Positions 24,805 through 34,085 of a stretch of 64,000 nucleotides of DNA are shown piece after piece. A program made the position numbers and the translations under genes. Origin of the DNA: Methylotenera sp. (GTDB lineage Bacteria > Pseudomonadota > Gammaproteobacteria > Burkholderiales > Methylophilaceae); contig JAUSAG010000013.1 of NCBI GenBank assembly GCA_030652995.1, positions 46,216 to 110,215 on the forward strand, given 5' to 3'. How positions within the stretch are numbered: the stretch's first letter is position 1; every line of letters begins with the position of its first letter. The notes under the pieces are model-generated. The model made no database searches. It was given only the letters and a program-made list of their open reading frames with translations, and was not told where the DNA came from.

Positions 24805-25833
24805 TTAATCTTCTTCTGCGCGCACGGCTGGCATGGCTTCTGCTAACGCTTTCATATTAGCGCGAATTTTTGCGTCAATCTCGTTAGCAATGGCTGGATG
24901 CGCTTTCAGGTATTCGCGTGAGTTATCTTTACCTTGGCCAATTTTTTCACCATTGTAGCTATACCAAGCACCAGCTTTCTCTACAAATTTTGCATTCACA
25001 CCAAGTTCAATAATTTCACCCTCGCGTGAAATACCTTCGCCATACAAAATATCAAATTCTGCCTGTTTGAACGGAGGCGCTACTTTGTTTTTGATAACTT
25101 TTACGCGCGTTTCAGAACCGATGACTTCATCACCTTTTTTAATCGCGCCAGTACGACGAATATCTAAGCGTACAGAAGCGTAAAATTTTAATGCGTTACC
25201 ACCTGTGGTGGTTTCTGGGCTACCAAACATCACGCCGATTTTCATGCGGATTTGGTTAATAAAAATCACCAACGTATTGGTGCGTTTGATGTTGCCGGTT
25301 AGTTTACGCAGGGCTTGGCTCATTAAACGTGCTTGCAAGCCCATGTGTGAGTCGCCCATTTCGCCTTCAATTTCAGCACGCGGCGTAAGCGCAGCTACCG
25401 AGTCAACTACTACAATATCCACAGAGCCTGAGCGCACTAACATATCTACAATTTCAAGTGCTTGCTCACCAGTATCTGGTTGTGAGATGAGCAAATCAGG
25501 CACATTTACGCCTAATTTTGCGGCGTATTGTGGGTCCAGCGCATGTTCGGCATCAATAAACGCGGCTACGCCACCCATTTTTTGCATTTGTGCGATAACA
25601 GAAAGTGTTAATGTGGTTTTACCTGATGATTCAGGCCCGTAAATTTCCACCACACGTCCGCGCGGTAAACCGCCTATGCCCAGCGCAATATCAAGACCTA
25701 ACGAACCAGTGGAAACTGCTTGAATGTCTTCGCCAACACTGCCATCCCCCATACGCATGATAGAGCCCTTGCCAAACTGTTTTTCAATCTGCGCGAGAGC
25801 GGCGGCAAGTGCTTTGCTTTTGTTATCATCCAT
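24805..25833 (-). CDS. recA: Recombinase RecA
   Basis: DNA strand-exchange protein and SOS co-protease. The 342-residue protein has [12 protein letters not shown], Walker [15 protein letters not shown] (about residues 66-79), the DNA-binding loop L1 [20 protein letters not shown], Walker B region [20 protein letters not shown], and L2 [20 protein letters not shown]. The acidic C-terminal tail is short (AVRAEED). A 27-nt dyad (TAGCTGT...ACAGCTTA, about 25866-25897) lies upstream, but its spacing does not fit a standard LexA box. Confidence 0.98.
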   Translation of the reverse strand: MDDNKSKALAAALAQIEKQFGKGSIMRMGDGSVGEDIQAVSTGSLGLDIALGIGGLPRGRVVEIYGPESSGKTTLTLSVIAQMQKMGGVAAFIDAEHALDPQYAAKLGVNVPDLLISQPDTGEQALEIVDMLVRSGSVDIVVVDSVAALTPRAEIEGEMGDSHMGLQARLMSQALRKLTGNIKRTNTLVIFINQIRMKIGVMFGSPETTTGGNALKFYASVRLDIRRTGAIKKGDEVIGSETRVKVIKNKVAPPFKQAEFDILYGEGISREGEIIELGVNAKFVEKAGAWYSYNGEKIGQGKDNSREYLKAHPAIANEIDAKIRANMKALAEAMPAVRAEED

Positions 25834-26037
25834 TGGTTTTTACCTTTATTTTGAAGTGCTTAAAATAGCTGTCAATTATTCCATATTTTACAGCTTAGCG
25901 TAAGTCTCATCGTTGCTTAACCATGGGTATTTATAATAATCATGATGAATAAATAACAATCTTGCTTGCGAAGTCAACGCGATGTTTTGTTATTCAGTAA
26001 ACGTGGGCGTAGTGATGTAATTTTAAGTGGAGTGACG

Positions 26038-26330
26038 ATGAAACATTTCGTTAATTATTAGTGGCTTTAGCGATAGGCGTAGTTGCTTTGTCTAGCACTC
26101 AAGCACGTGATTCTGTGAGCTTATCAATCAATATTGGTGGCTCAGGATATTATGCAAATCCAGTTGTAACGCACTATGTCGCATCGCAGGTTGTGTATTA
26201 TTCGACCCGTCGCGTTTATCATGCTACAGCGTATGCTTACCCTGCTGTTGTGCACCGTAGTGGCCATTATTATTCAGGGCACCGCCATTATCGGGGGCAT
26301 AGATATAATCATGATAGTCGTCGTAGATAA
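26038..26330 (+). pseudogene. Small His/Tyr-rich secreted protein, frameshift in signal peptide
   Basis: ATG 26038, with GGAG upstream, starts MKHFVNY then hits TAG. In the frame reached by adding one T (AATTATTAG to AATTTATTAG) it continues LLVALAIGVVALSSTQA as a classical signal peptide, then a mature part rich in Tyr, His and Arg (VYHATAYAYPAVVHRSGHYY, SGHRHYRGHRYNHDSRRR). A GTG at 26061 could start a form without the positively charged n-region, but the better reading is a one-base deletion. The mature composition recalls small exported metal-binding proteins; no defined family. Confidence 0.5.
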
Positions 26331-26469
26331 TGTTATAGATACTGCCCGATTAAGGTATGCGCTTTTATCGTTTTTTGTGACTAAATAGTCATGGAAAAAG
26401 AGTGCGCAAGGAAGCCAACATTAGGGCATTTAAACGATAGACTATCATTAGTACGCCATGATTGACAAA

Positions 26470-26745
26470 CGCCCAGAGAGCAGTTGAAGATGGGCTTTTG
26501 TTTGTGGAGTCGCACTGCCGCAGGCCAGCTTATTGAGCAAGAATATGGCATTAACTAGCATGTACGTAGTGTTGGAAAATATCTCAAATGCTAGGGCTTG
26601 ACGCCGCAAAAATCTATCAAGTGCATCTACGAATAAAAATTCGAGGCAGTTTATTCTTGGTTAGAATGTGAATATCCTGCCATAGAGCAACGCGACAAGC
26701 GTCAAGGTGCAGAGCTCATTGGGGTGATGCGAGCGCCTTGGCAAA
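26470..26745 (+). mobile_element. Decayed IS630-type transposase relic (copy 1)
   Basis: Scattered frames reconstruct an IS630-family transposase: EQLKMGFCLWSRTAAGQLIE, QEYGIN, stop, SVGKYLKCWGLTPQKSI, then VYSWLECEYPAIEQRDKRQG with AEL. Several stops and frame changes interrupt it and the catalytic C-terminal half is missing. Orientation is plus. It lies just outside the 3' end of the antiporter operon; a second relic with a stop codon at the same position lies outside the 5' end (32780). Confidence 0.7.
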
Positions 26746-26847
26746 GCGCGGAGTTGGTGATGGCTACCATTGTAGTTGCTCCTCAGCGGCAGAAAAGCCT
26801 TGAGCGCTGCCGCGTCATCAGGCTATCAAACAACATATCTTTCAGTT

Positions 26848-28359
26848 TTATGGAGCTCCCTGCAAATACTCGCGTTCTGCGATGAACTGAGCCCAAGCGA
26901 GCGGGCTCCACGCTGCATCGGCGAATAGGCCAACGATCAGCACGGCACTGGCGGTACCAAGCGGGGGTAGTAGCAGTAGCCACGACGTTTCGCGCCGTTT
27001 ATGCGCAAGGATGTGTTCGTGAGGCCACGTGGCGGGTAGTGGCTTCATCCAGGCGCGCCAGAGAATTGGCAGGAAATAGGCAGCATTGAGCAGGCTTGAT
27101 ATCCAAAGCGCCCAGACCGCCCAGTCCATGCCAGCGGCGGTCGCCCCGTTGATCAGCCATGTTTTGCTGATTGCCCCTGCAGTGAGTGGTGCACCTATCA
27201 TACCCAAAGCACCGATGCTAAAGGCTAGAGTGGAGAGTGGCATGCGCCGTCCGACGCCATTCATCTCGCTGACCTTGTGGATGCCGAGCGTTTCCGCATA
27301 GTTGCCAGCACAGAAGAATAGCGTAATTTTCATAATACCCTGATGCACCAGATGTACTAATCCGCCAATAGTGCCGATAGGGCCGAACAGTGCTACACCC
27401 AGTACGATGTAGGAGACTTGGCTCACGGTAGAATAAGCCAGCCGTTTCTTGAGGTCATCCTGAAACAGGGCACGGAAACTGCCCCATATGATAGTGATGG
27501 TGGCGGTCACCGCGAGCGGTGTCAGCAGATTAAGGAGTTGTGCAAACTCGACACCATAGACTTCGTAGACAATGCGCACGATGCCGAAGGCGCCTGCTTT
27601 GACTACTGCTACCGCATGCAACAGGGCGGATACTGGTGCCGGGGCGACCATCGCTTGGGGTAACCAGCCATGAAGAGGTACCAAGGCGGCTTTTACCCCC
27701 AGTCCTGCAATCAGCAGAAAAAAGATTATCTGTAACTGGCGGGCATATTCCGGTCCCAGCGTTGACACCACGCCACCATGCGTGAACTCAGACTGCCCAA
27801 TCAGGCTATACAGCCACACGATGCCAGTCAGCAACAGAGCCCCGCCAATAAGTGTATAGGTTAGGTAGATTGTGCCGCCGCGCATCGCGGCGGCGGTGCC
27901 ACGATGAACCACTAGTGGGTAGGTGGCTAGAGTCAGCAGTTCGTAGAAGACGAAGAAGCTGAACAGGTTGCCAGCCATGGCCACACCTGTGGTAGCAGTG
28001 ACGCACAGGCTAAAGAAACCGAAGAAGCGACTGCGATGAGGCGAGCCTTCCAGATAGCCGATGGCATACACGGTGGTAAACAGCCACAGCACAGCGGACA
28101 GGGTCACAAATAGCAACGCCAGTGCATCGGCCTTGAGCACCAGTTCGATGCCAGGTAGCACGGCGTAGCGGAAACCATAGCTCTCGCCAGCCTGCACCCC
28201 AGCCAGTAGCACTCCCACCAGCGCCAACTTTGCTAGGGCACCGAACAGATTCAAGGCTGTGCGCAGGCTAATACTTGACTCTGGTAGTGCGAATATGACT
28301 AGACCTGGTAATAGTGACGAGGTCAGTAGTGTTAGCGGCAGGGTTTCATTCAATGTCAT
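26848..28359 (-). CDS. Mrp/Mnh-type antiporter subunit, NuoL/M/N-like (second D-type subunit)
   Basis: 503-residue polytopic membrane protein of the proton-conducting Complex I/antiporter family. Visible are FYELLTLATYPLVVHRG with the conserved membrane Glu, LVPLHGWLPQAMVAPAPVSA with LLHAVAVVKAGAF (conserved Lys and His), and KRLAYSTVSQVSYIVLG. About 13-14 hydrophobic segments can be counted. It is the last gene of the antiporter operon, its start overlapping the stop of the preceding D-type gene by 4 nt. Two D-like subunits occur and no full-length MnhA; this subunit may take the MnhA N-terminal role. The DNA is clearly richer in G+C than the neighbourhood. Confidence 0.9.
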   Translation of the reverse strand: MTLNETLPLTLLTSSLLPGLVIFALPESSISLRTALNLFGALAKLALVGVLLAGVQAGESYGFRYAVLPGIELVLKADALALLFVTLSAVLWLFTTVYAIGYLEGSPHRSRFFGFFSLCVTATTGVAMAGNLFSFFVFYELLTLATYPLVVHRGTAAAMRGGTIYLTYTLIGGALLLTGIVWLYSLIGQSEFTHGGVVSTLGPEYARQLQIIFFLLIAGLGVKAALVPLHGWLPQAMVAPAPVSALLHAVAVVKAGAFGIVRIVYEVYGVEFAQLLNLLTPLAVTATITIIWGSFRALFQDDLKKRLAYSTVSQVSYIVLGVALFGPIGTIGGLVHLVHQGIMKITLFFCAGNYAETLGIHKVSEMNGVGRRMPLSTLAFSIGALGMIGAPLTAGAISKTWLINGATAAGMDWAVWALWISSLLNAAYFLPILWRAWMKPLPATWPHEHILAHKRRETSWLLLLPPLGTASAVLIVGLFADAAWSPLAWAQFIAEREYLQGAP

Positions 28360-29807
28360 GGCGCGAACTCTATGCCTAGAAGGCGTATCAGTTCCATCCC
28401 GCGTAGACCTAACAATATACTAGCTACGGCGAGCCCGAAGGCGACCCACTCCAGACTACGCGGCACGGAATGAAAGCGCACGGTTTCTGGCGCCAACAGA
28501 AAGGCTTGGCGCAACACACGGAACACATAGGCCGCCGCCAATAGTCCGCCGATAATGACCAGTGCCGCCCAGCCCCATTTCCCTTGTCTCAGCGCGGCAT
28601 CGATCAGTAGCCATTTGGCGAGAAAGCCACCCGAGGGGGGTAGACCCATCAGCGTCACTCCTGACAAGGCAAACGCGAACAGGGTTAGGGGTACCCGACC
28701 CGCGACCCCCGCCAGGCCATCCAAGGTATCTCGTCCTGTGCTAAGTACCAGTACGCCTACGGCGGTGAACATGGCGGCCTTGGCCAAGCCGTGAGCCACC
28801 GCCTGCATGGTTCCAGCTTGTAGCGCCAGACCATCTGGTGCGAGGAGCGGGAAGATCAGAAACAGATACCCCAGCTGCGCCACAGTGGACCAAGCAACTA
28901 GTGTCTTGAGATGAGTCGCGCGCAGTGCCTGCCACGAACCCCATAGAATTGCTACTGCACCGAGCAATCCAAGAAGGTCGGCACCAGCCTCGGCCAGCGG
29001 TGCGAATACTGTCAGCGTCAGGCGAAGCACCAGATAAAACGCAGCCTTCACTACCAGTGCCGAGAGCAGAGCTGACACCGGGGCGGGCGCACCGCCGTGG
29101 GCGGGAGGTAGCCAAAAATGAAATGGAAACAGCGCACTCTTGGCCATCAGTCCCAATGCCATCAGTCCTGCTGCCAGCCATATCGCAGGCGATGTACTGG
29201 CCTGCACTAAAGGCGTGAGTGTGGCGATGGATACGCTACCGTAGACTCCGTAGATCAGCGCCACCCCCACGAGATAGGTGCCAGATGCTGCTAGGCTCAC
29301 TAGCAGATAATGCAGTGCAGCGGTTACCTGAGCACGGCCACCGCCCGCCGCCACCAGTGCTACAGCGGCCAGACTCACTAGCTCCAGCGTAACATAGAGG
29401 TTGAACAGGTCTGCGGATAATAGTAGCGCATTCATGCCAGCCAACAGAAAACCTGTCAAGGGCCAGAACCAGATTGCGGCTGCACCTTGGCCAGTCTGGG
29501 CGAAATAGGCGCGGGCATAGATTGCCAGCGACAAGGTTACCGACTGGGTCAGTAGTAGCATGACCACGCTTAAGCCGTCGGCTACTAGCTCGATTCCCAA
29601 TGGTGCATCCCAGCCGCCCACGGCATGCAATTGCGCGCCCTCTGTTAGCAGTTGCGCTGCCAGTAACAAGGCCAGCAAAAGTTGACCGCCAAGCCCTGCA
29701 ATGGCCAGCCGTGCGCCGCGCCTAGGCCCTAGCAGAAAGGTTGCCGCAGCCCACGCCAGAGGTAGCACGATAAGCCATGGGATGGGGTCAATGAGGTGCT
29801 CAGTCAT
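28356..29807 (-). CDS. mnhD: Na+(K+)/H+ antiporter subunit D
   Basis: 483 residues, NuoN/MnhD-like. Motifs: YVTLELVSLAAVALVAAGGG (conserved Glu), KSALFPFHFWLPPAHGGAPA with PVSALLSALVVKAAFYL, and KTLVAWSTVAQLGYLFL. It overlaps mnhC by 8 nt upstream and the next D-type gene by 4 nt downstream, so the operon is translationally coupled. In the Mrp complex this subunit carries part of the proton path that drives cation export. Start ATG 29807. Confidence 0.92.
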   Translation of the reverse strand: MTEHLIDPIPWLIVLPLAWAAATFLLGPRRGARLAIAGLGGQLLLALLLAAQLLTEGAQLHAVGGWDAPLGIELVADGLSVVMLLLTQSVTLSLAIYARAYFAQTGQGAAAIWFWPLTGFLLAGMNALLLSADLFNLYVTLELVSLAAVALVAAGGGRAQVTAALHYLLVSLAASGTYLVGVALIYGVYGSVSIATLTPLVQASTSPAIWLAAGLMALGLMAKSALFPFHFWLPPAHGGAPAPVSALLSALVVKAAFYLVLRLTLTVFAPLAEAGADLLGLLGAVAILWGSWQALRATHLKTLVAWSTVAQLGYLFLIFPLLAPDGLALQAGTMQAVAHGLAKAAMFTAVGVLVLSTGRDTLDGLAGVAGRVPLTLFAFALSGVTLMGLPPSGGFLAKWLLIDAALRQGKWGWAALVIIGGLLAAAYVFRVLRQAFLLAPETVRFHSVPRSLEWVAFGLAVASILLGLRGMELIRLLGIEFAP

Positions 29808-30126
29808 GCGCGTCCTTGTGTTGTGGCGGCGGCTCAGACTCCTGCAATTGCTGAAGGCGGTTCATCACTGCTAGTGCCAGCGCTGTGGCGGCTACAGCTA
29901 CCACTATGCCAGTGAGCACCATGGCTTGGGGCACGGGATCTGTGATGCCAGTGCGCTGAGCCAGACCCACCAGCACTAGGAAAGCACCGCTTCCCATCAG
30001 ATTGAACGCCAGTATCTTGCGTAGCGGCTGGTCGAGCAGGATTATTCCGCTGAGTCCGAGTACGAATAACATTGCACCGCCCAGCGCATAGAGCAGAGCG
30101 GGTGTTATTGAGTGCAGAGTGGTCAT
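29800..30126 (-). CDS. mnhC: Na+(K+)/H+ antiporter subunit C (NuoK-like)
   Basis: 108 residues with three membrane segments: LLYALGGAMLFVLGLSGIIL, AFNLMGSGAFLVLVGLAQRT and QAMVLTGIVVAVAATALALA. QAMVLTGIVV is the family hallmark, and length and topology match MnhC and NuoK. The start overlaps the preceding mnhB-like stop by 1 nt and the stop overlaps mnhD by 8 nt. Confidence 0.92.
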   Translation of the reverse strand: MTTLHSITPALLYALGGAMLFVLGLSGIILLDQPLRKILAFNLMGSGAFLVLVGLAQRTGITDPVPQAMVLTGIVVAVAATALALAVMNRLQQLQESEPPPQHKDAHD

Positions 30127-31067
30127 TATGGAACTCCTCGACGCCCAGACAAGAGCAGGAATAGTCCAGCCAGAATTAGACTTAGAGACAGGGTCAATCC
30201 AGCCTCGATGAGTAGGATTAGCGCGCCTGCCCAGACCGGTGGGTAGCGTAGCAACGCGCCTTCAGTCAGCAAGATGGCGGCCAGAGAGAGAAATAGTACA
30301 AAGCCTGCGGACAAGCCTAAGCGAAGCAGTTGTCCAGGCCTTATCCAGGCTTGTAGCAGGCCAGCCAGATGCAGTAGAACACCTGCCGCAGCCAGCACGG
30401 CCGCGGCCTGAAATGCACCGCCAGGACGATGGTCACCTGCCCAGAGCAAGTAGCAGGCGGTAAGGATCATTAGCGGCACCAGTAGACGTGCGAGGGTCGC
30501 GAGCACTGGATCGATGGGCACATGACTCACACTGACTGGTCGCGCTGGGGCTACTGCCAGCATTCCTAGCAATGCCAGTAGTAGCACAGCTACTTCCAGC
30601 AGGGTATCGTAACCGCGGAAATTGAGCAGAACAGCAGTGACCGTATGAGTCACCCCGCTCTGTGCCATATTTGCCTCCACCATAGACGGTAGTTGTATCG
30701 AAGGCAGAGGTGCGTAGAGCACAGCGATTATTAGCCCAATAGCGAGCACGGTACTAATCAACAGCACGGCCATGCGTTGCAGGGCAGGAATTTTTGCCAG
30801 ACTGCCTGGCTGCGCAGTCTGATTAGATACGCGCAGGGCATCAAGCAGCAGGGCACCAGTGAGCCCCGCACCTATGGCTGCCTCGGCCAGTGCGATATCT
30901 GGCGCACCTAGCCGCGCCCAAGCCAGTGACATGAGTAGCCCAAAGACGATGAACATCACTACTGCGTGTACCAGATCCGACGTGGCGAGTGAGCGCCATG
31001 CGCTCCACAGTAGCGTGGCGACTAACAGTGTGTCGAATATCAGACTCAAGGCGTACCCTCTTCGCAT
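30126..31067 (-). CDS. mnhB: DUF4040-MnhB fusion antiporter subunit
   Basis: 313 residues. The N-terminal part (DLVHAVVMFIVFGLLMSLAW, then LGAPDIALAEAAIGAGLTGA) is the MbhD/DUF4040 module that in classical Mrp is the C-terminal part of MnhA. The second half (AVLLNFRGYDTLLEVAVLLL, then LWAGDHRPGGAFQAAAVLAA) is MnhB, with GGAFQAAA conserved. This fusion, together with the missing MnhA and the duplicated D subunit, matches the layout of some membrane-bound hydrogenase and group-2 Mrp complexes. It starts inside the 3' end of the small membrane-protein gene upstream. Confidence 0.9.
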   Translation of the reverse strand: MRRGYALSLIFDTLLVATLLWSAWRSLATSDLVHAVVMFIVFGLLMSLAWARLGAPDIALAEAAIGAGLTGALLLDALRVSNQTAQPGSLAKIPALQRMAVLLISTVLAIGLIIAVLYAPLPSIQLPSMVEANMAQSGVTHTVTAVLLNFRGYDTLLEVAVLLLALLGMLAVAPARPVSVSHVPIDPVLATLARLLVPLMILTACYLLWAGDHRPGGAFQAAAVLAAAGVLLHLAGLLQAWIRPGQLLRLGLSAGFVLFLSLAAILLTEGALLRYPPVWAGALILLIEAGLTLSLSLILAGLFLLLSGRRGVP

Positions 31068-31474
31068 TCGTCAGGATGCAACAGAGGTTCCTGACCCGAC
31101 CGCGTGCGCATCCAGTTTACCGTTGCCAGTACGTGCGGACGTTCAATGAGCCAGCGTTCAATGTTATATTTCCCAGGATAGTTTGCGACCATCAGTCCAG
31201 CAAGTAACGTGACCAGTCCTTGGTCAGGTGTGAACAGGGTTGCAAGCCCAATCACAATGAGCACACCGCCGAGCAGATTTCTGGCGACAGCGTTAACGAA
31301 CGCGAGCAGTGGTCGACGCACCATCTTTGGTCGACGCTGGCGTTGGCGGAAGTAATCGGCAGGGATGCGTACCAGTAGCATAGGCAACAGCGCCAGTGTT
31401 GCAATCAGACTTGACACAGAAATCGTTATGACCCATATCGCATGGGTGGTCAGCCAGTCGAACCAAGTTGCCGT
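31046..31474 (-). CDS. Small membrane protein in antiporter operon (PGPGW-like)
   Basis: About 142 residues from ATG 31474, chosen because GGAG lies 7 nt upstream; an ATG at 31519 lies within the mnhG reading region. Two hydrophobic segments (AIWVITISVSSLIATLALLP and LLGGVLIVIGLATLFTPDQG) and a basic middle (RQRQRRPKMVRRPLLAFVNA) recall the PGPGW transmembrane family. It is not a normal Mrp subunit. It is inserted between mnhG and mnhB and overlaps the latter by 22 nt, so it is co-translated; it may be an accessory or assembly factor. Confidence 0.75.
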   Translation of the reverse strand, partial: TATWFDWLTTHAIWVITISVSSLIATLALLPMLLVRIPADYFRQRQRRPKMVRRPLLAFVNAVARNLLGGVLIVIGLATLFTPDQGLVTLLAGLMVANYPGKYNIERWLIERPHVLATVNWMRTRSGQEPLLHPDECEEGTP

Positions 31475-31499
31475 CATGCTGAGGCTCCGTAGGCCAAGC

Positions 31500-31817
31500 T
31501 CATGCTGAGTCCCCGTCACCGCTGATGGGTGCGATGCCCATTTCGTCAGCGCGTCTGGCGATACTGTAACTGACTGTCGCGCTAGCCATCAGCACAAGCG
31601 GCCAGATCAGCAGTAACTTGCACGCCATCATCAGACTGTCGGCCTGTACAGCCAGCCCTAAGATGATGAAGCCCAGCCCCAGATTGTCTGCCTTGGTCAA
31701 TGTATGCAACCGTGCATAGACATCGGGAAATCGAAGCAGGCCGACAGTACCAGCGAGGTAGAACGTTGCACCGACCAGCAGTAGTGCGGCACTTAGCAAT
31801 TCAATCGCTACGTTCAT
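31500..31817 (-). CDS. mnhG: Na+(K+)/H+ antiporter subunit G
   Basis: 105 residues from ATG 31817 (MNVAIELLSAALLLVGATFY), preceded by GAGGAAAAGC, a strong ribosome-binding site; an ATG at 31886 would add 23 unlikely residues. Three membrane segments with the family motif GLLRFPDVYARLHTLTKADN. It overlaps the 3' end of mnhF. MnhG stabilises the Mrp complex in characterised systems. Confidence 0.92.
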   Translation of the reverse strand: MNVAIELLSAALLLVGATFYLAGTVGLLRFPDVYARLHTLTKADNLGLGFIILGLAVQADSLMMACKLLLIWPLVLMASATVSYSIARRADEMGIAPISGDGDSA

Positions 31818-32094
31818 GCTTTTCCTCTTCCCGTCCCCAAGCGCGCTTGGCAAACGCCACGCCAGTGACTGCGGCCAGCAAAGCAAGCACTAGCGCTACA
31901 TCTACCAGTGCAGTATTCAGCGGCAATGTGCCGCCAGCATATGCCAGCAGCAGTAGCACCCCGACTCCGGTGTTGCCGAACAGCAATGCCGCCAGCATGC
32001 GGTCTGCCAGTGTCGGCCCACGTGCAGCACGGATCAGCGCTGCCAGCAGGTTGAGTAGCAGAAACAGGGCGAGTGGTCCCTCCAGACCAGTCAT
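31801..32094 (-). CDS. mnhF: Na+(K+)/H+ antiporter subunit F
   Basis: 97 residues, three membrane segments, with the MnhF motif AARGPTLADRMLAALLFGNT and NTALVDVALVLALLAAVTGV (conserved Asp). It overlaps mnhE by 4 nt upstream and mnhG by 17 nt downstream. Confidence 0.92.
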   Translation of the reverse strand: MTGLEGPLALFLLLNLLAALIRAARGPTLADRMLAALLFGNTGVGVLLLLAYAGGTLPLNTALVDVALVLALLAAVTGVAFAKRAWGREEEKHERSD

Positions 32095-32591
32095 GGTGTT
32101 TTTTTCCAGATGTGAGCGATTGCCGCCTCAGTCGCGCGTAGCTCCTGCATGATGGGCAGGTGGCGATTCAGTATATGCAGTCGCAATTGGTCGCCATGGA
32201 TGCGAACACTCAGAGTGCCAGGCAACAGGGATAGGGTGTTCGCCAGCACCACACGCGCCATACCAGGCGGCAGAGTGATGGGCAGATCCATTATCACTGG
32301 GGCAAGTTTGAGCCGTGGTCGCAACGCCATGATCGCTACTTGGAAGCCGCCTTTCACCGACTGAATCAGGAAGAAACTAAAAAAAACGGCACACCCTAGC
32401 GACGAGAAGGATACTTTCGTTGGCGGCATTAGATATAGGCTGGCGGCCAGTGATAGGATGACGCTGATCCCACCCATCCCCCAGCCGTCGGTGCGACCCT
32501 CGACCAGCACCCACCATAAAGCGGTGAATAGCACGCTACGCCAGAGCACAGAACGTATGTGGCGTAGGTCTGTGTAGACGATTTTGATCAT
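32091..32591 (-). CDS. mnhE: Na+(K+)/H+ antiporter subunit E
   Basis: 166 residues with membrane segments near the N-terminus (SVLFTALWWVLVEGRTDGWG) and around FFSFFLIQSVKGGFQVAIMA. The C-terminal cytoplasmic part has the MnhE motif ANTLSLLPGTLSVRIHGDQL. It is the first gene of the E-F-G-x-B-C-D-D operon, so the promoter should lie at about 32592-32780, before the second IS630 relic. Confidence 0.92.
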   Translation of the reverse strand: MIKIVYTDLRHIRSVLWRSVLFTALWWVLVEGRTDGWGMGGISVILSLAASLYLMPPTKVSFSSLGCAVFFSFFLIQSVKGGFQVAIMALRPRLKLAPVIMDLPITLPPGMARVVLANTLSLLPGTLSVRIHGDQLRLHILNRHLPIMQELRATEAAIAHIWKKTP

Positions 32592-32779
32592 GGTGTACCT
32601 TTCATTTTTGCGTCTGATGGTATTTTCAAGGCACTTAATGTTAGTTTAATTTGCAATATCCCTTTCGCCAATGACATTTCATACATGCGACATCCTTATG
32701 TGAGGACTCTTCTTGAATGGATACTGGATTTTATTATATAGTTAATTCTCTAAATAACGACACATTGCTCGCTGCTTTG

Positions 32780-32930
32780 CGTGCAATAAAACCATCATCT
32801 GGTAGAGCAACTTGAGCAAGAATACGGTATTAAATAGCATGCACATATTGTCGGAATATATCTCAGCTGCTGGGGCTTTACACCGCAAAAATTAAGGTGC
32901 GCTTACGAACAAAGCTCAGAGGAACGAATT
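32780..32930 (+). mobile_element. Decayed IS630-type transposase relic (copy 2)
   Basis: Reads EQLEQEYGIK, stop, HAHIVGIYLSCWGFTPQKLR, then CAYEQSSEE. It aligns with relic 1 and carries a TAG at the same codon, so both probably descend from one already dead copy. Orientation is the same as relic 1, giving direct-repeat flanks around the antiporter operon. The catalytic part is missing. Confidence 0.7.
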
Positions 32931-33081
32931 AATTTTGGTTTAAAGCAAGGAATGCGCAAGTGCGCGCCAGTACACAAAGGTAAAGCTACATGAGGCTGAA
33001 AATCAGCATATGACGATGCTGGAATGTAATCCTGAGCGGGTTGTGATCAATTTCCAAGACGGGCGCATTAAGGTATGCGGC
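32931..33081. other. Intergenic remnant between IS630 relic and pncC
   Basis: Non-functional DNA. A short frame (TMLECNPERVVINFQDGRIK) can be read on the plus strand but has no proper start and no recognised family. Together with 32592-32779 this is the mosaic border of the antiporter block. Confidence 0.4.
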
Positions 33082-33594
33082 TTAATACTTCATCGGACGG
33101 GGGAAATAGGCTAATTTTTCAATAAGCTCTGCTAACATAAAGGCGGTGGCTTGTTGTCTGATTTCTGCACGGCTTCCCTGAAACTGTTTGGTGCATGTGG
33201 ACATGGACAAGTGAACGCCTACCCATGCGAAGCATACCGTGCCCACAGGTTTCTCTGGGCTGCCGCCATCTGGCCCCGCGATACCGGTAATGCTACCTGC
33301 AATGTGCGTATGGCTGTTTTTTAAGGCGCCAGCTGCCATTTCAGCTGCGGTTTGCTCACTTACCGCGCCAAAATTTTCTAATGTGGATTGCGAGACGTTT
33401 AGCATCTCAATTTTGGCGTTGTTGCTGTAGGTGACAAAGCCACGGTCAAACCACGCTGAGCTACCTGCTACGCTAGTTAGGGCTTGCGCAACCATGCCGC
33501 CTGTACAGGATTCGGCCATGGATAGTATCAAGCCGCGCGCTTTGAGTGCGGCACCTAACTGCGTGGCTAATATGTGTAATTTGTCATCAGCCAT
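33082..33594 (-). CDS. pncC: Nicotinamide-nucleotide amidase (CinA C-terminal domain)
   Basis: Hydrolyses NMN to nicotinate mononucleotide, recycling NMN released by NAD-dependent DNA ligase. The 170-residue protein has the catalytic-core motifs [20 protein letters not shown] (about residues 24-43) and [20 protein letters not shown] (about 101-120). The N-terminal MoCF-like domain of CinA is absent, as in the stand-alone E. coli form. It overlaps pgpA by 28 nt at the end of mog-thiL-pgpA-pncC. Confidence 0.94.
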   Translation of the reverse strand: MADDKLHILATQLGAALKARGLILSMAESCTGGMVAQALTSVAGSSAWFDRGFVTYSNNAKIEMLNVSQSTLENFGAVSEQTAAEMAAGALKNSHTHIAGSITGIAGPDGGSPEKPVGTVCFAWVGVHLSMSTCTKQFQGSRAEIRQQATAFMLAELIEKLAYFPRPMKY

Positions 33595-34085
33595 TGCAGA
33601 CCCTTCAAGCTGGCTATTGCGTAAATCGCGGCAAGTAGGTCGTCAAACATCACACCAAACCCACCTTTAATTTTCGCATCGCATTGACGTATTGGAAACG
33701 GTTTCCAAATGTCAAATAAACGAAATAACAAGAATGCTGCTATCCACCATTGCCAATGGTTTGGTGTGAAAGTGAGCACTAACATCATGGCGACGATTTC
33801 ATCCCAAACAATGCCGCCATGGTCTGACACGCCAAGTGCTTTGCCAGTTACGTCACAAAAATAAATGCCGATTAAAAAAAGCGCCGAGATAATGACCAAT
33901 TGTGTGGGTAAAGCAAATGCAGAAGTCAGCCAAAATAAGGGTAAGCCAACCAGCGTGCCAAAAGTGCCAGGAGCTCTGCAGGCTAAACCACTGCCAAAGC
34001 CTAGCCCGAAAAAATGGGCCGGGTGTTGAAATAAAAATTGCACATTAGGTAGTTTAATGTGGGGCGGCTTAACTAAAGTGGTCAA
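33567..34085 (-). CDS. pgpA: Phosphatidylglycerophosphatase A
   Basis: Inner-membrane phosphatase that makes phosphatidylglycerol. 172 residues with the PgpA signatures [20 protein letters not shown] (about residues 30-49), [12 protein letters not shown] and [12 protein letters not shown], with several membrane segments. It overlaps thiL by 17 nt, the conserved thiL-pgpA pair of proteobacteria. Confidence 0.95.
   Translation of the reverse strand: MTTLVKPPHIKLPNVQFLFQHPAHFFGLGFGSGLACRAPGTFGTLVGLPLFWLTSAFALPTQLVIISALFLIGIYFCDVTGKALGVSDHGGIVWDEIVAMMLVLTFTPNHWQWWIAAFLLFRLFDIWKPFPIRQCDAKIKGGFGVMFDDLLAAIYAIASLKGLQWLMTNYTY

Noticed and set aside
25866..25897. LexA box upstream of recA
   Set aside because: The TAGCTGT...ACAGCTTA arms are about 17 nt apart; SOS boxes need CTG-N10-CAG spacing.
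26061..26330. Intact gene starting at GTG 26061
   Set aside because: It would lack the charged start of a signal peptide, and a better ATG with ribosome-binding site lies one frameshift upstream; kept as a pseudogene.
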